A stretch of DNA of 64,000 nt. Origin: Microbacterium sp. MYb62 (GTDB taxonomy: Bacteria; Actinomycetota; Actinomycetes; Actinomycetales; Microbacteriaceae). Both the position numbers and the translations under genes were made by a program. Location of the stretch: positions 1 to 64,000 of the forward strand of contig NZ_PCOY01000009.1 of the NCBI RefSeq assembly GCF_002979475.1, written 5' to 3'. This document shows, one piece after another, positions 17,814 through 27,139 of the stretch. Below the pieces are notes generated by a model. That model had not been told where the DNA came from. It saw only the letters and a program-made list of their open reading frames with translations, and ran no database searches. Positions within the stretch are counted from its first letter, which is position 1, and each line of letters opens with the position of its first letter.

Positions 17814-18160
17814 TGGGCGCCCTGTACCTCACCGCCCTCCTGGTGTCGCTGGGCTGCATGCTGCTTCTGGATCGGCGGTTCCGCCTGTTCTTCTGGCGGG
17901 ATCCGGTGTCGGCCCTGGTCGTGACGGCGATCGGACTCGTGTTCTTCCTCGTGTGGGACGTGGCGGGCATCGCCAACGGCATCTTCCTACGTGGCGATGC
18001 CGCGATCGCGACGGGACTGGTGTTCGCGCCCGAGCTGCCCATCGAAGAGCCGGTGTTCCTGCTCTTCCTCGTGGTGTGCACGATGGTCATCTACACCGGG
18101 ACAGCGCGCATCCTCGGCCGGCTCAGGGAGCGGCGCCGCACGAAGGGCGGTCGGTCATGA
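17813..18160 (+). CDS. crtYe: Lycopene cyclase subunit, CrtYe/CarR-like domain
   Basis: 115 residues, three membrane helices. Heterodimeric C50 carotenoid cyclase domain: motifs FFWRDPVSA, WDVAGIANGIF and PIEEPVFLLFLV. With CrtYf it forms the epsilon rings during C50 carotenoid synthesis. The stop overlaps the crtYf ATG (18157-18160). Confidence 0.92.
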   Translation: MGALYLTALLVSLGCMLLLDRRFRLFFWRDPVSALVVTAIGLVFFLVWDVAGIANGIFLRGDAAIATGLVFAPELPIEEPVFLLFLVVCTMVIYTGTARILGRLRERRRTKGGRS

Positions 18161-18501
18161 CCTACCCGCAGCTCGCCGCGTGCTTCCTCCTCGTGGCGGT
18201 GATCGGAGGCGTCGTCCTGTCCGTCGCCAGCCGTCGACGCGGTCCCATGCCATCCGCCGTACTGCTGACCGTCGTGGTGCTGTTCATCCTCACCGCCGTG
18301 TTCGACACCGCGATGATCGGGAGCGGACTGTTCCACTACGCGCAGGATCCGCTGCTCGGCGTGCACATCGGTCTGGCTCCCATCGAGGACTTCGCGTACC
18401 CGCTCGCGGGCGCGCTGCTCCTCCCGGCCGTGTGGACGGCGCTGCGATCACGACGGCGAGCGCGCGACCCACGGCCCGACGACGACGAGGATTCCCGGTG
18501 A
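18157..18501 (+). CDS. crtYf: Lycopene cyclase subunit, second domain
   Basis: 114 residues, three membrane helices and a charged tail. Motifs DTAMIGSGLFHY, GVHIGLAPIEDFAYPL match the second cyclase half. Partner of CrtYe. Whether the ring type is epsilon (decaprenoxanthin) or gamma (sarcinaxanthin) cannot be read from sequence. GTGA overlap with crtEb. Confidence 0.9.
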   Translation: MTYPQLAACFLLVAVIGGVVLSVASRRRGPMPSAVLLTVVVLFILTAVFDTAMIGSGLFHYAQDPLLGVHIGLAPIEDFAYPLAGALLLPAVWTALRSRRRARDPRPDDDEDSR

Positions 18502-19391
18502 GTGCCGGCTCGGCCCCCTCGCGCTCCTTCGGGGCGGACTTCGCGCAGATCGTGCTGTCGTCGCGACCGATCAGCTGGATCAACACGGCGTTCCCGTTCG
18601 CTGCGGCCTACCTTCTCAGCACACGAGAACTCGACGCCACCTTCGTGATCGGGACCCTGTATTTCCTCATCCCCTACAACCTGGCGATGTACGGCATCAA
18701 CGACGTGTTCGACTACGCGTCGGACCTGGCGAATCCTCGCAAGGGCGGGATCGAGGGCGCGCTCCTCGCCCCTCGCATCCACCGGGCGACGCTGTGGGCG
18801 GCGGCCGCGACGAATCTTCCCTTCCTCGTCTACCTCGTGATCGTCGGAAATCCGACGTCCTGGTTCTGGCTGGCGGTGAGCGTGTTCGCGGTGATCGCGT
18901 ACTCGGCGCCGATCCTCCGTTTCAAAGAGCGCCCTTTCCTCGACTCCGTCACCTCGAGCACCCACTTCGTGAGCCCGGCGATCGTCGGACTCGCCCTGGC
19001 GGAGGCGCCGGTCACCTCCGGCACGGTCCTCACGCTCACCGCGTTCTTCCTCTGGGGCATGGCCGCCCACGCTTTCGGAGCCGTGCAGGACATCGCCCCG
19101 GACCGCGAGGCGGAGATCTCATCGGTCGCGACCGTCATCGGCGCTCGCGCGACGGTACGCCTGTCGCTCTCCCTGTGGGTGATCGCGGGCGCGGCGATGC
19201 TCCTGACGCCGTGGCCGGGGCCGCTCGCTGCGGCGCTCGCGCTTCCGTATGTCGTGAACGCGGCCCCGTGGTGGAACGTCACGGACGAGACCTCTGCCTC
19301 CACCAACCGTGCATGGCGACGGTTCATCGCCCTGAACTACTTCGCCGGTTTCCTCGCGACGATGATCCTCATCCTCGCGTGGGTCGCCTGA
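18498..19391 (+). CDS. crtEb: Lycopene elongase / UbiA prenyltransferase
   Basis: 297 residues, about 8-9 membrane helices. UbiA family: first Asp motif GINDVFDYASD, second region DIAPDREAEISSVATVIGA. Adds two C5 units to lycopene to give the C50 skeleton (flavuxanthin-type). Start GTG at 18498 overlaps the crtYf stop. Last biosynthetic gene; mmpL follows after 31 nt. Confidence 0.93.
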   Translation: MSAGSAPSRSFGADFAQIVLSSRPISWINTAFPFAAAYLLSTRELDATFVIGTLYFLIPYNLAMYGINDVFDYASDLANPRKGGIEGALLAPRIHRATLWAAAATNLPFLVYLVIVGNPTSWFWLAVSVFAVIAYSAPILRFKERPFLDSVTSSTHFVSPAIVGLALAEAPVTSGTVLTLTAFFLWGMAAHAFGAVQDIAPDREAEISSVATVIGARATVRLSLSLWVIAGAAMLLTPWPGPLAAALALPYVVNAAPWWNVTDETSASTNRAWRRFIALNYFAGFLATMILILAWVA

Positions 19392-19422
19392 CCTCCGAAC
19401 CATCTCCGCCGAAAGGAACCCG

Positions 19423-21609
19423 ATGTCCCGCCCCGACCCCACGCCGACTCCGCCGATCAGGGAGCGTTCGCGACGCCACTCGTGGGTGCGCGTCTTCCTC
19501 CCCGTGGCTCTGATCCTCGTGTGGCTGGTGGGCGCCTCCCTCGGCGGGCCGCTCTTCGGCAAGGTCGACGAGGTGTCATCCAACGAGCAGACCACCTACC
19601 TCCCCGAGTCGGCGGACGCGACCCAGGTGCAGCAGCTGCTCGGCGAGTTCAACGACAGCGATTCCATCCCGGCCATCGCCGTGTTCACCTCCGAAGACGA
19701 GCTCACCGACGCAGAGCTCGACGCGATCTCGGATGCCGTCGCGGATGCCCCGAACGTCGAGGGGGTCGGGGACGACGTATCCCCGGCCCTCCCTTCTGAC
19801 GACGGGCGGGCGGTTCAGGCGTTCATCCCGATCGACGGCGATGCCGAGCTCGCCGATGCGACAGCCGCTCTCGGCGATGAGCTGCGTGCCGCCGTTCCCG
19901 ACCACATCTCGGTCTACATCACGGGGCCCGCAGGGTTCAGCGCCGATCTGGTGGCCGGTTTCGCCGGCATCGACGGCCTGCTCCTGGGTGTCGCGCTCCT
20001 CGCCGTGCTGGTCATCCTCGTGCTCGTGTACCGCTCGTTCCTGCTGCCCATCGTCGTGCTCTCGACGAGTCTGTTCGCCCTCTGCGTCGCCCTGCTCGTC
20101 GTGTGGTGGCTCGCGAAATTCGAGGTGCTGCTGCTCAGCGGGCAGACGCAGGGCATCCTCTTCATCCTCGTGATCGGCGCCGCCACCGACTATGCCCTGC
20201 TCTTCGTCGCCCGATTCCGTGAGGAGCTGCGGGTCGCACAGGACAAGGGCACCGCTGTCATCGCCGCCTGGAAGGGCTCCGTCGAACCCATCGTCGCCTC
20301 GGGCGGCACCGTGATCGCCGGTCTCCTGTGCCTGTTGCTGAGCGATCTGAAGTCGAACAGCACGCTGGGGCCGGTGGCGGCGATCGGGATCGTGTTCGCG
20401 ATGCTCTCGGCACTGACGCTGCTGCCTTCGCTGCTGCTGCTTTTCGGCCGCGCGGTGTTCTGGCCGCGCCGTCCGCGTTTCGAACCCGAGGTCGTCGCTG
20501 CGGAGCACGGTATGCGCACGACCGGATTGTGGGCGCGCCTCGCGCGTCTCATCAAGCGGCGTCCGCGTGTGATCTGGATCGTGACGACTCTCGTCCTCCT
20601 CGCCGGAGCCGCCGGGATCACCCAGCTCGATGCGGACGGCGTACCTCAATCCGATCTGGTCCTCGGCGCTTCCGAGGCGCGCGACGGCCAGGTGGCGTTG
20701 GGCGAGCACTTCCCGGGAGGCTCCGGCAGCCCGGCCTACGTGGTGGTCGACGAACAGCATCTGCAGGATGCCGCGAACGTCATGCTCCAGAACGATGGCA
20801 TCGACGCCGTCTCGGTGACGGCCGCCGACTCTCCCAGTGGCGCGGCTCCCGTGACCGAAGACGGGATCACCGCGGTCGGCCCTCCCGGCACGCCAGCGCC
20901 CGACCCCACCACGGTCGACGGCGACGTTCTGCTGCAGGGAACGCTGACGGATGCCGCAGACTCCGAGGCCGCAGCTGCCACGGTGCGAGAGCTCCGTGGC
21001 GACCTCGACGACCTGGACGCCCTCGTCGGCGGCGTGACCGCGACCTCGATCGACACCAACGACGCCTCCATCCACGACCGGAATCTCATCATTCCCGTCA
21101 TCCTCGTCGTGATCATGTTCATCCTGATGCTGCTGCTGCGCTCGATCCTCGCGCCTGTTCTGCTGATCCTGACGACCGTTCTGTCCTTCGGCACAGCCAT
21201 GGGTGTGTCGGCGCTCGTCTTCAACGGGATCTTCGACTTCCCCGGGGCCGATCCGGCCGTTCCGCTGTTCGGATTCGTGTTCCTCGTCGCGCTCGGCATC
21301 GACTACAACATCTTCCTGATGACGCGCGTCCGAGAGGAATCGAAGGCGCACGGCACGAGGGAGGGGATCCTGCGCGGACTGTTGATCACGGGCGGGGTCA
21401 TCACCTCCGCGGGCCTCGTTCTCGCGGCGACGTTCGCCGCGTTGTCGGTCATCCCGATCCTGTTCCTCGTGCAGTTGGCGTTCATCGTCGCTTTCGGGGT
21501 GCTGCTCGACACCTTCGTCGTCCGTTCGCTTCTCGTCCCGGCTCTGACGTACGACATCGGCAAGGCGATCTGGTGGCCGTCGAAACTGTGGCGGCGCGGG
21601 GAGGACTGA
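19423..21609 (+). CDS. MMPL/RND-family membrane transporter
   Basis: 728 residues and about 12 membrane helices in two halves, each with a large extracytoplasmic domain. The TM4 motif GAATDYALLFVARFREE and its second copy ALGIDYNIFLMTRVREE carry the proton-relay Asp-Tyr pair. An MMPL gene (cg0722) is embedded in the C. glutamicum crt operon; here it follows crtEb with its own ribosome-binding site (AAAGGA). Export or placement of carotenoid or lipid is inference. It ends about 40 nt before tRNA-Arg. Confidence 0.9.
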   Translation: MSRPDPTPTPPIRERSRRHSWVRVFLPVALILVWLVGASLGGPLFGKVDEVSSNEQTTYLPESADATQVQQLLGEFNDSDSIPAIAVFTSEDELTDAELDAISDAVADAPNVEGVGDDVSPALPSDDGRAVQAFIPIDGDAELADATAALGDELRAAVPDHISVYITGPAGFSADLVAGFAGIDGLLLGVALLAVLVILVLVYRSFLLPIVVLSTSLFALCVALLVVWWLAKFEVLLLSGQTQGILFILVIGAATDYALLFVARFREELRVAQDKGTAVIAAWKGSVEPIVASGGTVIAGLLCLLLSDLKSNSTLGPVAAIGIVFAMLSALTLLPSLLLLFGRAVFWPRRPRFEPEVVAAEHGMRTTGLWARLARLIKRRPRVIWIVTTLVLLAGAAGITQLDADGVPQSDLVLGASEARDGQVALGEHFPGGSGSPAYVVVDEQHLQDAANVMLQNDGIDAVSVTAADSPSGAAPVTEDGITAVGPPGTPAPDPTTVDGDVLLQGTLTDAADSEAAAATVRELRGDLDDLDALVGGVTATSIDTNDASIHDRNLIIPVILVVIMFILMLLLRSILAPVLLILTTVLSFGTAMGVSALVFNGIFDFPGADPAVPLFGFVFLVALGIDYNIFLMTRVREESKAHGTREGILRGLLITGGVITSAGLVLAATFAALSVIPILFLVQLAFIVAFGVLLDTFVVRSLLVPALTYDIGKAIWWPSKLWRRGED

Positions 21610-21635
21610 AACACGGCGGCGTGCGGCCGGTCGCC

Positions 21636-21641
21636 TAGACT
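21636..21641 (+). promoter_or_regulatory. Probable -10 element of the tRNA-Arg gene
   Basis: TAGACT ending 8 nt before the tRNA 5' end. No convincing -35 hexamer is seen at 16-18 bp. Confidence 0.45.
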
Positions 21642-21649
21642 GGACGCAC

Positions 21650-21722
21650 GCCCTCGTAGCTCAGGGGATAGAGCAGCCCTCTCCTAAAGGGCAGGTCGCA
21701 GGTTCGAATCCTGTCGAGGGCA
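21650..21722 (+). tRNA. tRNA-Arg (anticodon CCT)
   Basis: 73-nt cloverleaf: acceptor GCCCTCG/CGAGGGC, D-arm GCTC...GAGC, anticodon stem GCCCT/AGGGC with loop CTCCTAA giving CCT (codon AGG), T-loop GGTTCGAATCC, discriminator A. CCA is not encoded. A terminator follows directly. Confidence 0.95.
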
Positions 21723-21723
21723 C

Positions 21724-21768
21724 GACGTCGAAGAGGGGCCGCCCGGAGGGTGGCCCCTCTTCGACGTC
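21724..21768. terminator. Terminator after tRNA-Arg
   Basis: 17-bp perfect stem (GACGTCGAAGAGGGGCC and complement) with an 11-nt loop. Confidence 0.8.
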
Positions 21769-21908
21769 TCAGGCCCTGGTCAGCGGGCCCCGTCGGTCGG
21801 AGGCTCCGCGCGCCCCTCCCGGATCGTTCCTCGCCTCCGCCACCTCGCGGCGCGTGGAGGGACCGATGGAGGACGCGAGGGCACGACGTGCTTCCGCGAT
21901 GATGTCCG

Positions 21909-22406
21909 TCACGCGGCCAGTGCCAGATAGGGCTCCCATCGCGGGTCACTGCGCTCGGTTCCACGCACGGTCCACGCCGTGCCGTGCGGGGGGCGTGGGG
22001 TGAAACGCAGCTGCCACCGCATCTCCTGCGGGGTGCGATCGCTCTTGACGTTGTTGCAGCGCAGACAGCAGGCGACGAGGTTCTCCCAGGAATCGGCTCC
22101 CCCGCGCGAACGCGGCAGCACGTGGTCGATCGTCGATGCCGCCTTCCCGCAGTAACCGCAACGGTGGTTGTCGCGGCGGAGGACTCCTCGACGCGTGACC
22201 GGCACACGTCTGCTCGTCGGCACCCGGACGTATCGGGCCAGGATGATGACCGCCGGGCGGTCGTAGACGCCGTGGGTGCCCCAGACGGGGTCTTCCTCCA
22301 CACGTTCGATCACGGTCGCCTTGTCGTTCATGACGAGCACCAGGGCTCGTTTGAACGACACGATCGCGAGCGGCTCGTATCCGGCATTCAGGACCAGTGT
22401 GCGCAT
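21909..22406 (-). CDS. HNH endonuclease family protein
   Basis: 165 residues. Starts MRTLVLNAGYEPLAIVSFKRA, then a classic HNH finger: HRCGYCGKAASTIDHVLPRSRGG with CxxC, the catalytic His in DHV, and ENLVACCLRCNNVKSD with the second CxxC. This compact actinobacterial type occurs widely outside mobile elements; its natural substrate is unknown. Confidence 0.92.
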   Translation of the reverse strand: MRTLVLNAGYEPLAIVSFKRALVLVMNDKATVIERVEEDPVWGTHGVYDRPAVIILARYVRVPTSRRVPVTRRGVLRRDNHRCGYCGKAASTIDHVLPRSRGGADSWENLVACCLRCNNVKSDRTPQEMRWQLRFTPRPPHGTAWTVRGTERSDPRWEPYLALAA

Positions 22407-22493
22407 TCGTCATCCTCTCGATCCGCCGGGACGGCTTCCCGGCACTCTCGACTCACACGAGGTCGTGCAGGAGGCAGAGCGATCGCGGGGATG

Positions 22494-22524
22494 AAAAAAG
22501 GCGCCGTCTAAAGACAGCGCCTTT
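22494..22524 (-). terminator. Rho-independent terminator with U-tract, minus strand
   Basis: Stem AAAGGCGC-GTC / GAC-GCGCCTTT (one G-U pair) with a TTTA loop, followed on the minus strand by a run of six T. It lies 190 nt beyond the M23 peptidase stop. The interval 22407-22715 is otherwise non-coding; a second small hairpin (CACGGC-AAC-GCCGTG, 22529-22543) precedes the terminator. Confidence 0.8.
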
Positions 22525-22715
22525 CGCGCACGGCAACGCCGTGGCATCCCTGCGGGCTATGCAGAAGGACGTGACGACCGAGGGCATCCATGGTTCGGAT
22601 GCTCGGTATTCGCTCCATCAGCCTCTCCCACCTGTACGACAACGGGATCAGGCTAACCCATCTCGCTGAGCGCAGGGCGAAACGGCGGGTGAATGGACGG
22701 AGGCGTGTCCGGGAA

Positions 22716-23537
22716 TCAGCCGGCGTTGACCGAGAGCCAGGACATCGGCTCGACCAGGCCGCCGTTGATCCAGACCTCGAAGTGGAGGTGGTTGGCGGTC
22801 GAGCGGCCCGTGCTGCCGACATAGCCGATCAGCTGTCCGGCGGCGACGGTCTGGCCGACCTGAACCTGGCGGGAGTTGTACAGCATGTGGCCGTACGTGG
22901 TCTGCACGCGCTGTCCACCGACGACACTGTCGAGCATGACGCAGACGCCGTAGCCACCGATGCTCTCGGCAGAGGCGCGCACGACGCCGGCGGCGGCCGC
23001 GTAGATCGGGGTGCCGGCGGGGGCGAGCATGTCAGCGCCGTTGTGAGCGCCGCCGACCGTGCGGCTGACGTTCCAGGAGCCCATGGGAAGCGGGTAACGG
23101 ACCTCACCGGAGCCCGGTGAGGTGAGTGCATACCCCGCGGTGTTGAAACGGGACGACGTCGACGCCGTGGTCGCGGCGGCAGCGGCAGCACGTGCAGCCG
23201 CAGCCTCTTCGGCCTTCTTCTTCGCGATCTCCTCGGGCGTCGTGGCGCTGAACGTGCCCCGGCTCAACGGGGCGGCGGTCGCCTGCGAGGCGACGACCAG
23301 CGACTGCGCATCGACCGCGGCCAGCTGCTGCAGCGTCGTGGGAGCGGCCTCGGACGGCTTCGACGAGGCGAACGCCGGGAGGGCGATGCCTGCGACCAGT
23401 GCACCGACGGCCCCGAAGATGGCGATGGATCGGAGTGGCTTGACGGCCGTTCGAGCATTCACTCGCGCGCCTGTCCGGCGGGCTGGTACTCGGTCTTCAG
23501 ATGTCTTCTTCGCGGGCGGTTCGATGTCTGCGGCCAA
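22716..23537 (-). CDS. Secreted/membrane-anchored M23 metallopeptidase
   Basis: 273 residues. N-terminal cytoplasmic tail, one membrane helix or signal anchor (about residues 37-56, ending LPAFA), an Ala-rich helical stretch (about 108-128) and a LytM/M23 domain with intact zinc ligands: GAHNGADML (H..D) and NHLHFEVW (HxH), plus TYGHML. Cleaves peptidoglycan cross-bridges outside the cell. The TTG start at 23537 is chosen because AGGAGG lies 8 nt upstream; an ATG at 23606 has no such site and would put the leader hairpins inside the gene. Confidence 0.85.
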   Translation of the reverse strand: MAADIEPPAKKTSEDRVPARRTGARVNARTAVKPLRSIAIFGAVGALVAGIALPAFASSKPSEAAPTTLQQLAAVDAQSLVVASQATAAPLSRGTFSATTPEEIAKKKAEEAAAARAAAAAATTASTSSRFNTAGYALTSPGSGEVRYPLPMGSWNVSRTVGGAHNGADMLAPAGTPIYAAAAGVVRASAESIGGYGVCVMLDSVVGGQRVQTTYGHMLYNSRQVQVGQTVAAGQLIGYVGSTGRSTANHLHFEVWINGGLVEPMSWLSVNAG

Positions 23538-23822
23538 AACGTGGTCCTCCTGGGCCCTCGCGCTTTCGGGTAGCGCTGGCTCGTCGGCACTCTGCTCTCG
23601 TGGCACGAATGTAGCTCGGGTACTTTGTGCGTTCTTGCCGTGAAGACGACGAGCCTGGAAGGCGATCTTCGCGGATTCATCTCCAGCGGGCTTCTTCGCT
23701 GGCGACCTGACCGAGGTTACCGGAAGATAACGATCATGTCACCCTGGGAAACTGACAATCGTCGCAGAAGCCTCCGGAAGGGCGTCGACGTGCGCTGATC
23801 GCACGCCGGATCCCGCACCGGA
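23538..23822 (-). promoter_or_regulatory. Long structured 5' leader of the M23 peptidase gene
   Basis: 285 nt without a convincing gene. On the minus strand the segment folds into stems visible by eye: CCAGCG/CGCTGG (23683-23702), a long-range GGCTCGTCG/CGACGAGCC pair (23647-23655 with 23578-23586) and GCGCT/AGCGC (23560-23576) just before AGGAGG. Upstream, GTTATC-TTCC-GGTAAC (near 23720-23735) is a near-palindrome in the presumed promoter. Actinobacterial cell-wall hydrolase genes often carry a c-di-AMP (ydaO) riboswitch; a faint resemblance (GATGAATC, ACCCGAGCTA) exists but the identity is unproven. Confidence 0.4.
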
Positions 23823-24524
23823 TCAGGCGGGTTCGCCCACCAGGAAGATGTGCGACGCCAGCTCGACGGGCAGCTCGAGCCCATCTTCCTTGCCGTCCAT
23901 CTGGATGAGGACATAGCCCTCGCTGAACCGGAAGTCACCGTGCGCGCCCGGAACCACTCCCGCGTCGCGCAGCTGCTCGAGCAGCTCGGGGTCGACCTGA
24001 GCAGGCTCGGCGAGGCGACGGACCGTGCCCTCGACGGGCTCGCCCGCCGCGTTCAAACGCTGGACGAGACCGATGACGCCCTCGTCGAAGGTGCGGGCCG
24101 GCAGATCTCCGAGCTGGTCGAGGCCCGGGATCGGGTTGCCGTACGGCGACTCCGTGGGGTGTCCGAGCAATTCGACCAGACGACGCTCCACCTGCTCGCT
24201 CATCACGTGCTCCCAGCGGCAGGCCTCTTCGTGCACGAACGCCCAGTCGAGACCGATCACGTCGGACAGCAGGCGTTCGGCGAGACGGTGCTTGCGCATC
24301 ACGTCGACGGCCTTGCGACGGCCGGCCTCGGTCAGCTCGAGCGTGCGGTCTTCGGAGACGATGACGAGACCGTCACGCTCCATGCGCCCGACGGTCTGCG
24401 AGACGGTCGGACCGGAGTGGCCGAGACGCTCGGAGATACGCGCGCGCAGCGGCACGATGTTCTCCTCCTCGAGTTCGAGGATGGTGCGGAGATACATCTC
24501 CGTGGTGTCGATCAGATCGGTCAT
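23823..24524 (-). CDS. DtxR/IdeR-family metal-dependent repressor
   Basis: 233 residues. N-terminal winged helix (IDTTEMYLRTILELEEENIV, VSQTVGRMERDGLVIV), metal-binding dimerisation domain (EEACRWEHVMSE, ELLGHPTESPYGNPIPG) and a C-terminal SH3-like domain (about 155-230). Iron- or manganese-responsive repressor. A TAGGC-AA-GCCTA element 22 nt upstream of its start suggests autoregulation. GGAGG precedes the ATG. Confidence 0.93.
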   Translation of the reverse strand: MTDLIDTTEMYLRTILELEEENIVPLRARISERLGHSGPTVSQTVGRMERDGLVIVSEDRTLELTEAGRRKAVDVMRKHRLAERLLSDVIGLDWAFVHEEACRWEHVMSEQVERRLVELLGHPTESPYGNPIPGLDQLGDLPARTFDEGVIGLVQRLNAAGEPVEGTVRRLAEPAQVDPELLEQLRDAGVVPGAHGDFRFSEGYVLIQMDGKEDGLELPVELASHIFLVGEPA

Positions 24525-24544
24525 GTGCAGGCCCTCCGAGGTTC

Positions 24545-24561
24545 TTAGGCAAGCCTACATT
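24545..24561. promoter_or_regulatory. DtxR/IdeR-type iron box
   Basis: TTAGGCAAGCCTACATT contains the inverted repeat TAGGC-AA-GCCTA (24546-24557) and matches the core of the actinobacterial iron box (TTAGGnnAGCCTAnnnTAA-like). It overlaps the presumed dtxR promoter and lies about 50 bp upstream of the serC -10. Confidence 0.7.
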
Positions 24562-24615
24562 CCCGGACGGACATCAGGCCGACGCCGGTCGGACGATATG
24601 CGGAGCGCCCCCTAG

Positions 24616-25737
<1,122 letters not shown>

Positions 25738-25747
25738 GCGCTCGGGG

Positions 25748-26371
25748 TCACTCCTCCTCGTCGACCTCGCCGGCGTCCGCATCCAGGACGTCGGCGTCGT
25801 CGTCTTCCGAGTCGTCGTCTTCCGCGTCCTCGTCGTCCGCGTCCTCGTCGTCCTCGTCGTCCGCGTCGTCGTCGTCCGCGTCGTCGTCGAGCTCGTCGAT
25901 GTCCACGCCGTCGAGGTCGCCGGCGTGCAGGATGTCCGCTTCGCCGTCGTCGAGATCGTCGTCATCGTCGTCATCGTCGTCTAGGAGATCGTCGAGAGCA
26001 TCGGCGTCGCTCGTCGCGCCATCGGCTGCGGCTGCCGCCTCGGTGAGCTCCAGCTGATGCGCCCGGTACTCGGCCAGACGCTCCGCCCACGGCACCCACT
26101 CGGGCGCGAGGAGCGCACCGTCCCCCGGAAGCAGCTCGACTTCGAGCACTGTCGGCTCTTCGTCGTCCACTCGCGCGACCGTCACGGTCCAGTACCACCC
26201 GGGATAGCCGGCGAGCCGGTTCTCGAATCGCAGCGAGACCGAACCGTCCTCTTCCGCGAGGTATCCCGCAGCGGGTCCGACGGTGGACGCCGGAGTGATC
26301 TCGTGCAGTGCGGCGAGCGCGAGATCGTGGGCGTCGAGGAGACGCGCGTCGGCGTCAGGCTTCGAGGTCAT
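25748..26371 (-). CDS. DUF3027 protein with extreme acidic tail
   Basis: 207 residues. The first 110 form a small globular DUF3027-like domain (RFENRLAGYPGWYWTVTVAR, EWVPWAERLAEYRAHQLELT). From about residue 125 to the end it is almost only D/E with a few A/G/L, including one run of nine Asp. Function unknown. ATG at 26371 overlaps the cold-shock gene by 17 nt, so the two are coupled. The tail is encoded by GAC/GAT/GAG repeats (see findings). Confidence 0.85.
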   Translation of the reverse strand: MTSKPDADARLLDAHDLALAALHEITPASTVGPAAGYLAEEDGSVSLRFENRLAGYPGWYWTVTVARVDDEEPTVLEVELLPGDGALLAPEWVPWAERLAEYRAHQLELTEAAAAADGATSDADALDDLLDDDDDDDDDLDDGEADILHAGDLDGVDIDELDDDADDDDADDEDDEDADDEDAEDDDSEDDDADVLDADAGEVDEEE

Positions 26372-26735
26372 CAGCGACCTTGCGCAGGACGGCCGCGATC
26401 TTGCGGCCGTGTCCGGAGGAGGGGTAGCGCCCACGGCGCAGATCCCCGCCGATGCCGTCGAGGAGCTTCACGAGGTCTTCGACGATGATCGCCATGTCGT
26501 CGGCCGGCTTGCGCTTGGCCTTGGAGAGGCTGGGCGGCGCTTCGAGCACGCGCACCGAAAGCGCCTGCAGGCCGCGCTTCCCGTCGGCCACGCCGAACTC
26601 CACGCGCGCACCCGCCTTCACAGCGGCGCCCGCGGGCATCGCAGAGGCGTGCAGGAAGACGTCCTGGCCGTCATCGCTGGCGATGAAGCCGAAACCCTTG
26701 TCTTCGTCGTAGAACCTGACCTTGCCGGTGGGCAT
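26355..26735 (-). CDS. Cold-shock-domain protein with C-terminal extension
   Basis: 126 residues. Residues 1-65 are a CSD: TGKVRFYDEDKGFGFIASDD (RNP1 KGFGFI) and QDVFLHASAM (RNP2 VFLH). A 60-residue helical extension (VEDLVKLLDGIGGDLRRGRY) distinguishes it from CspA. Nucleic-acid binding is expected; the extension's role is unknown. First gene of a pair with DUF3027. Confidence 0.92.
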   Translation of the reverse strand: MPTGKVRFYDEDKGFGFIASDDGQDVFLHASAMPAGAAVKAGARVEFGVADGKRGLQALSVRVLEAPPSLSKAKRKPADDMAIIVEDLVKLLDGIGGDLRRGRYPSSGHGRKIAAVLRKVADDLEA

Positions 26736-26853
26736 GGGAGAACCTCGCTGGGATCGAAATGCAGAACAGTGGACGCGCTCATGCGCGTGTCTCCAGCCTA
26801 CCGGTCGCGGGGCGCGCGGAACCGAAGGTCACGGTGCGAGTAGGCTGAGGCGG

Positions 26854-27129
26854 ATGAGCACGCAGAATTCCGAACCGGAGGTTCCCATCCGCCGGGTGGA
26901 TCGTATCCTGGCGTTCACCGCGCTCGGAATAGCCGCGGCATCCGTGGTCTGCTTCTTCGCCATCATCATCGGCACCGCGCTCGGAATGGGTCAAGCCGCC
27001 TTCGGCGAAGGTGCCTGGCCTGTCATCGCGGCGATCCCGTACTGGGGGCTGCCGGTCGCCTTCCTCATGATCATCGCGCTCCTGACGATGAGTTTCATTC
27101 GAAAGGGCCGCGCGTCTTCGCGTTCCTGA
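26854..27129 (+). CDS. Small two-helix membrane protein
   Basis: 91 residues with two membrane helices (about 20-44 and 55-80) and a basic C-terminus. No motif that reveals function. It precedes the helicase-associated gene by 10 nt. ATG is 7 nt after TAGGCT (26841-26846). Similar small actinobacterial proteins are often mislabelled as ABC transporter parts; nothing supports that here. Confidence 0.75.
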   Translation: MSTQNSEPEVPIRRVDRILAFTALGIAAASVVCFFAIIIGTALGMGQAAFGEGAWPVIAAIPYWGLPVAFLMIIALLTMSFIRKGRASSRS

Positions 27130-27139
27130 GGCATCGGCC

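Noticed and set aside
23459-23680. 73-codon minus-strand ORF upstream of the M23 gene
   Set aside because: Lies in the structured leader, overlaps the M23 start out of frame, and has no ribosome-binding site.
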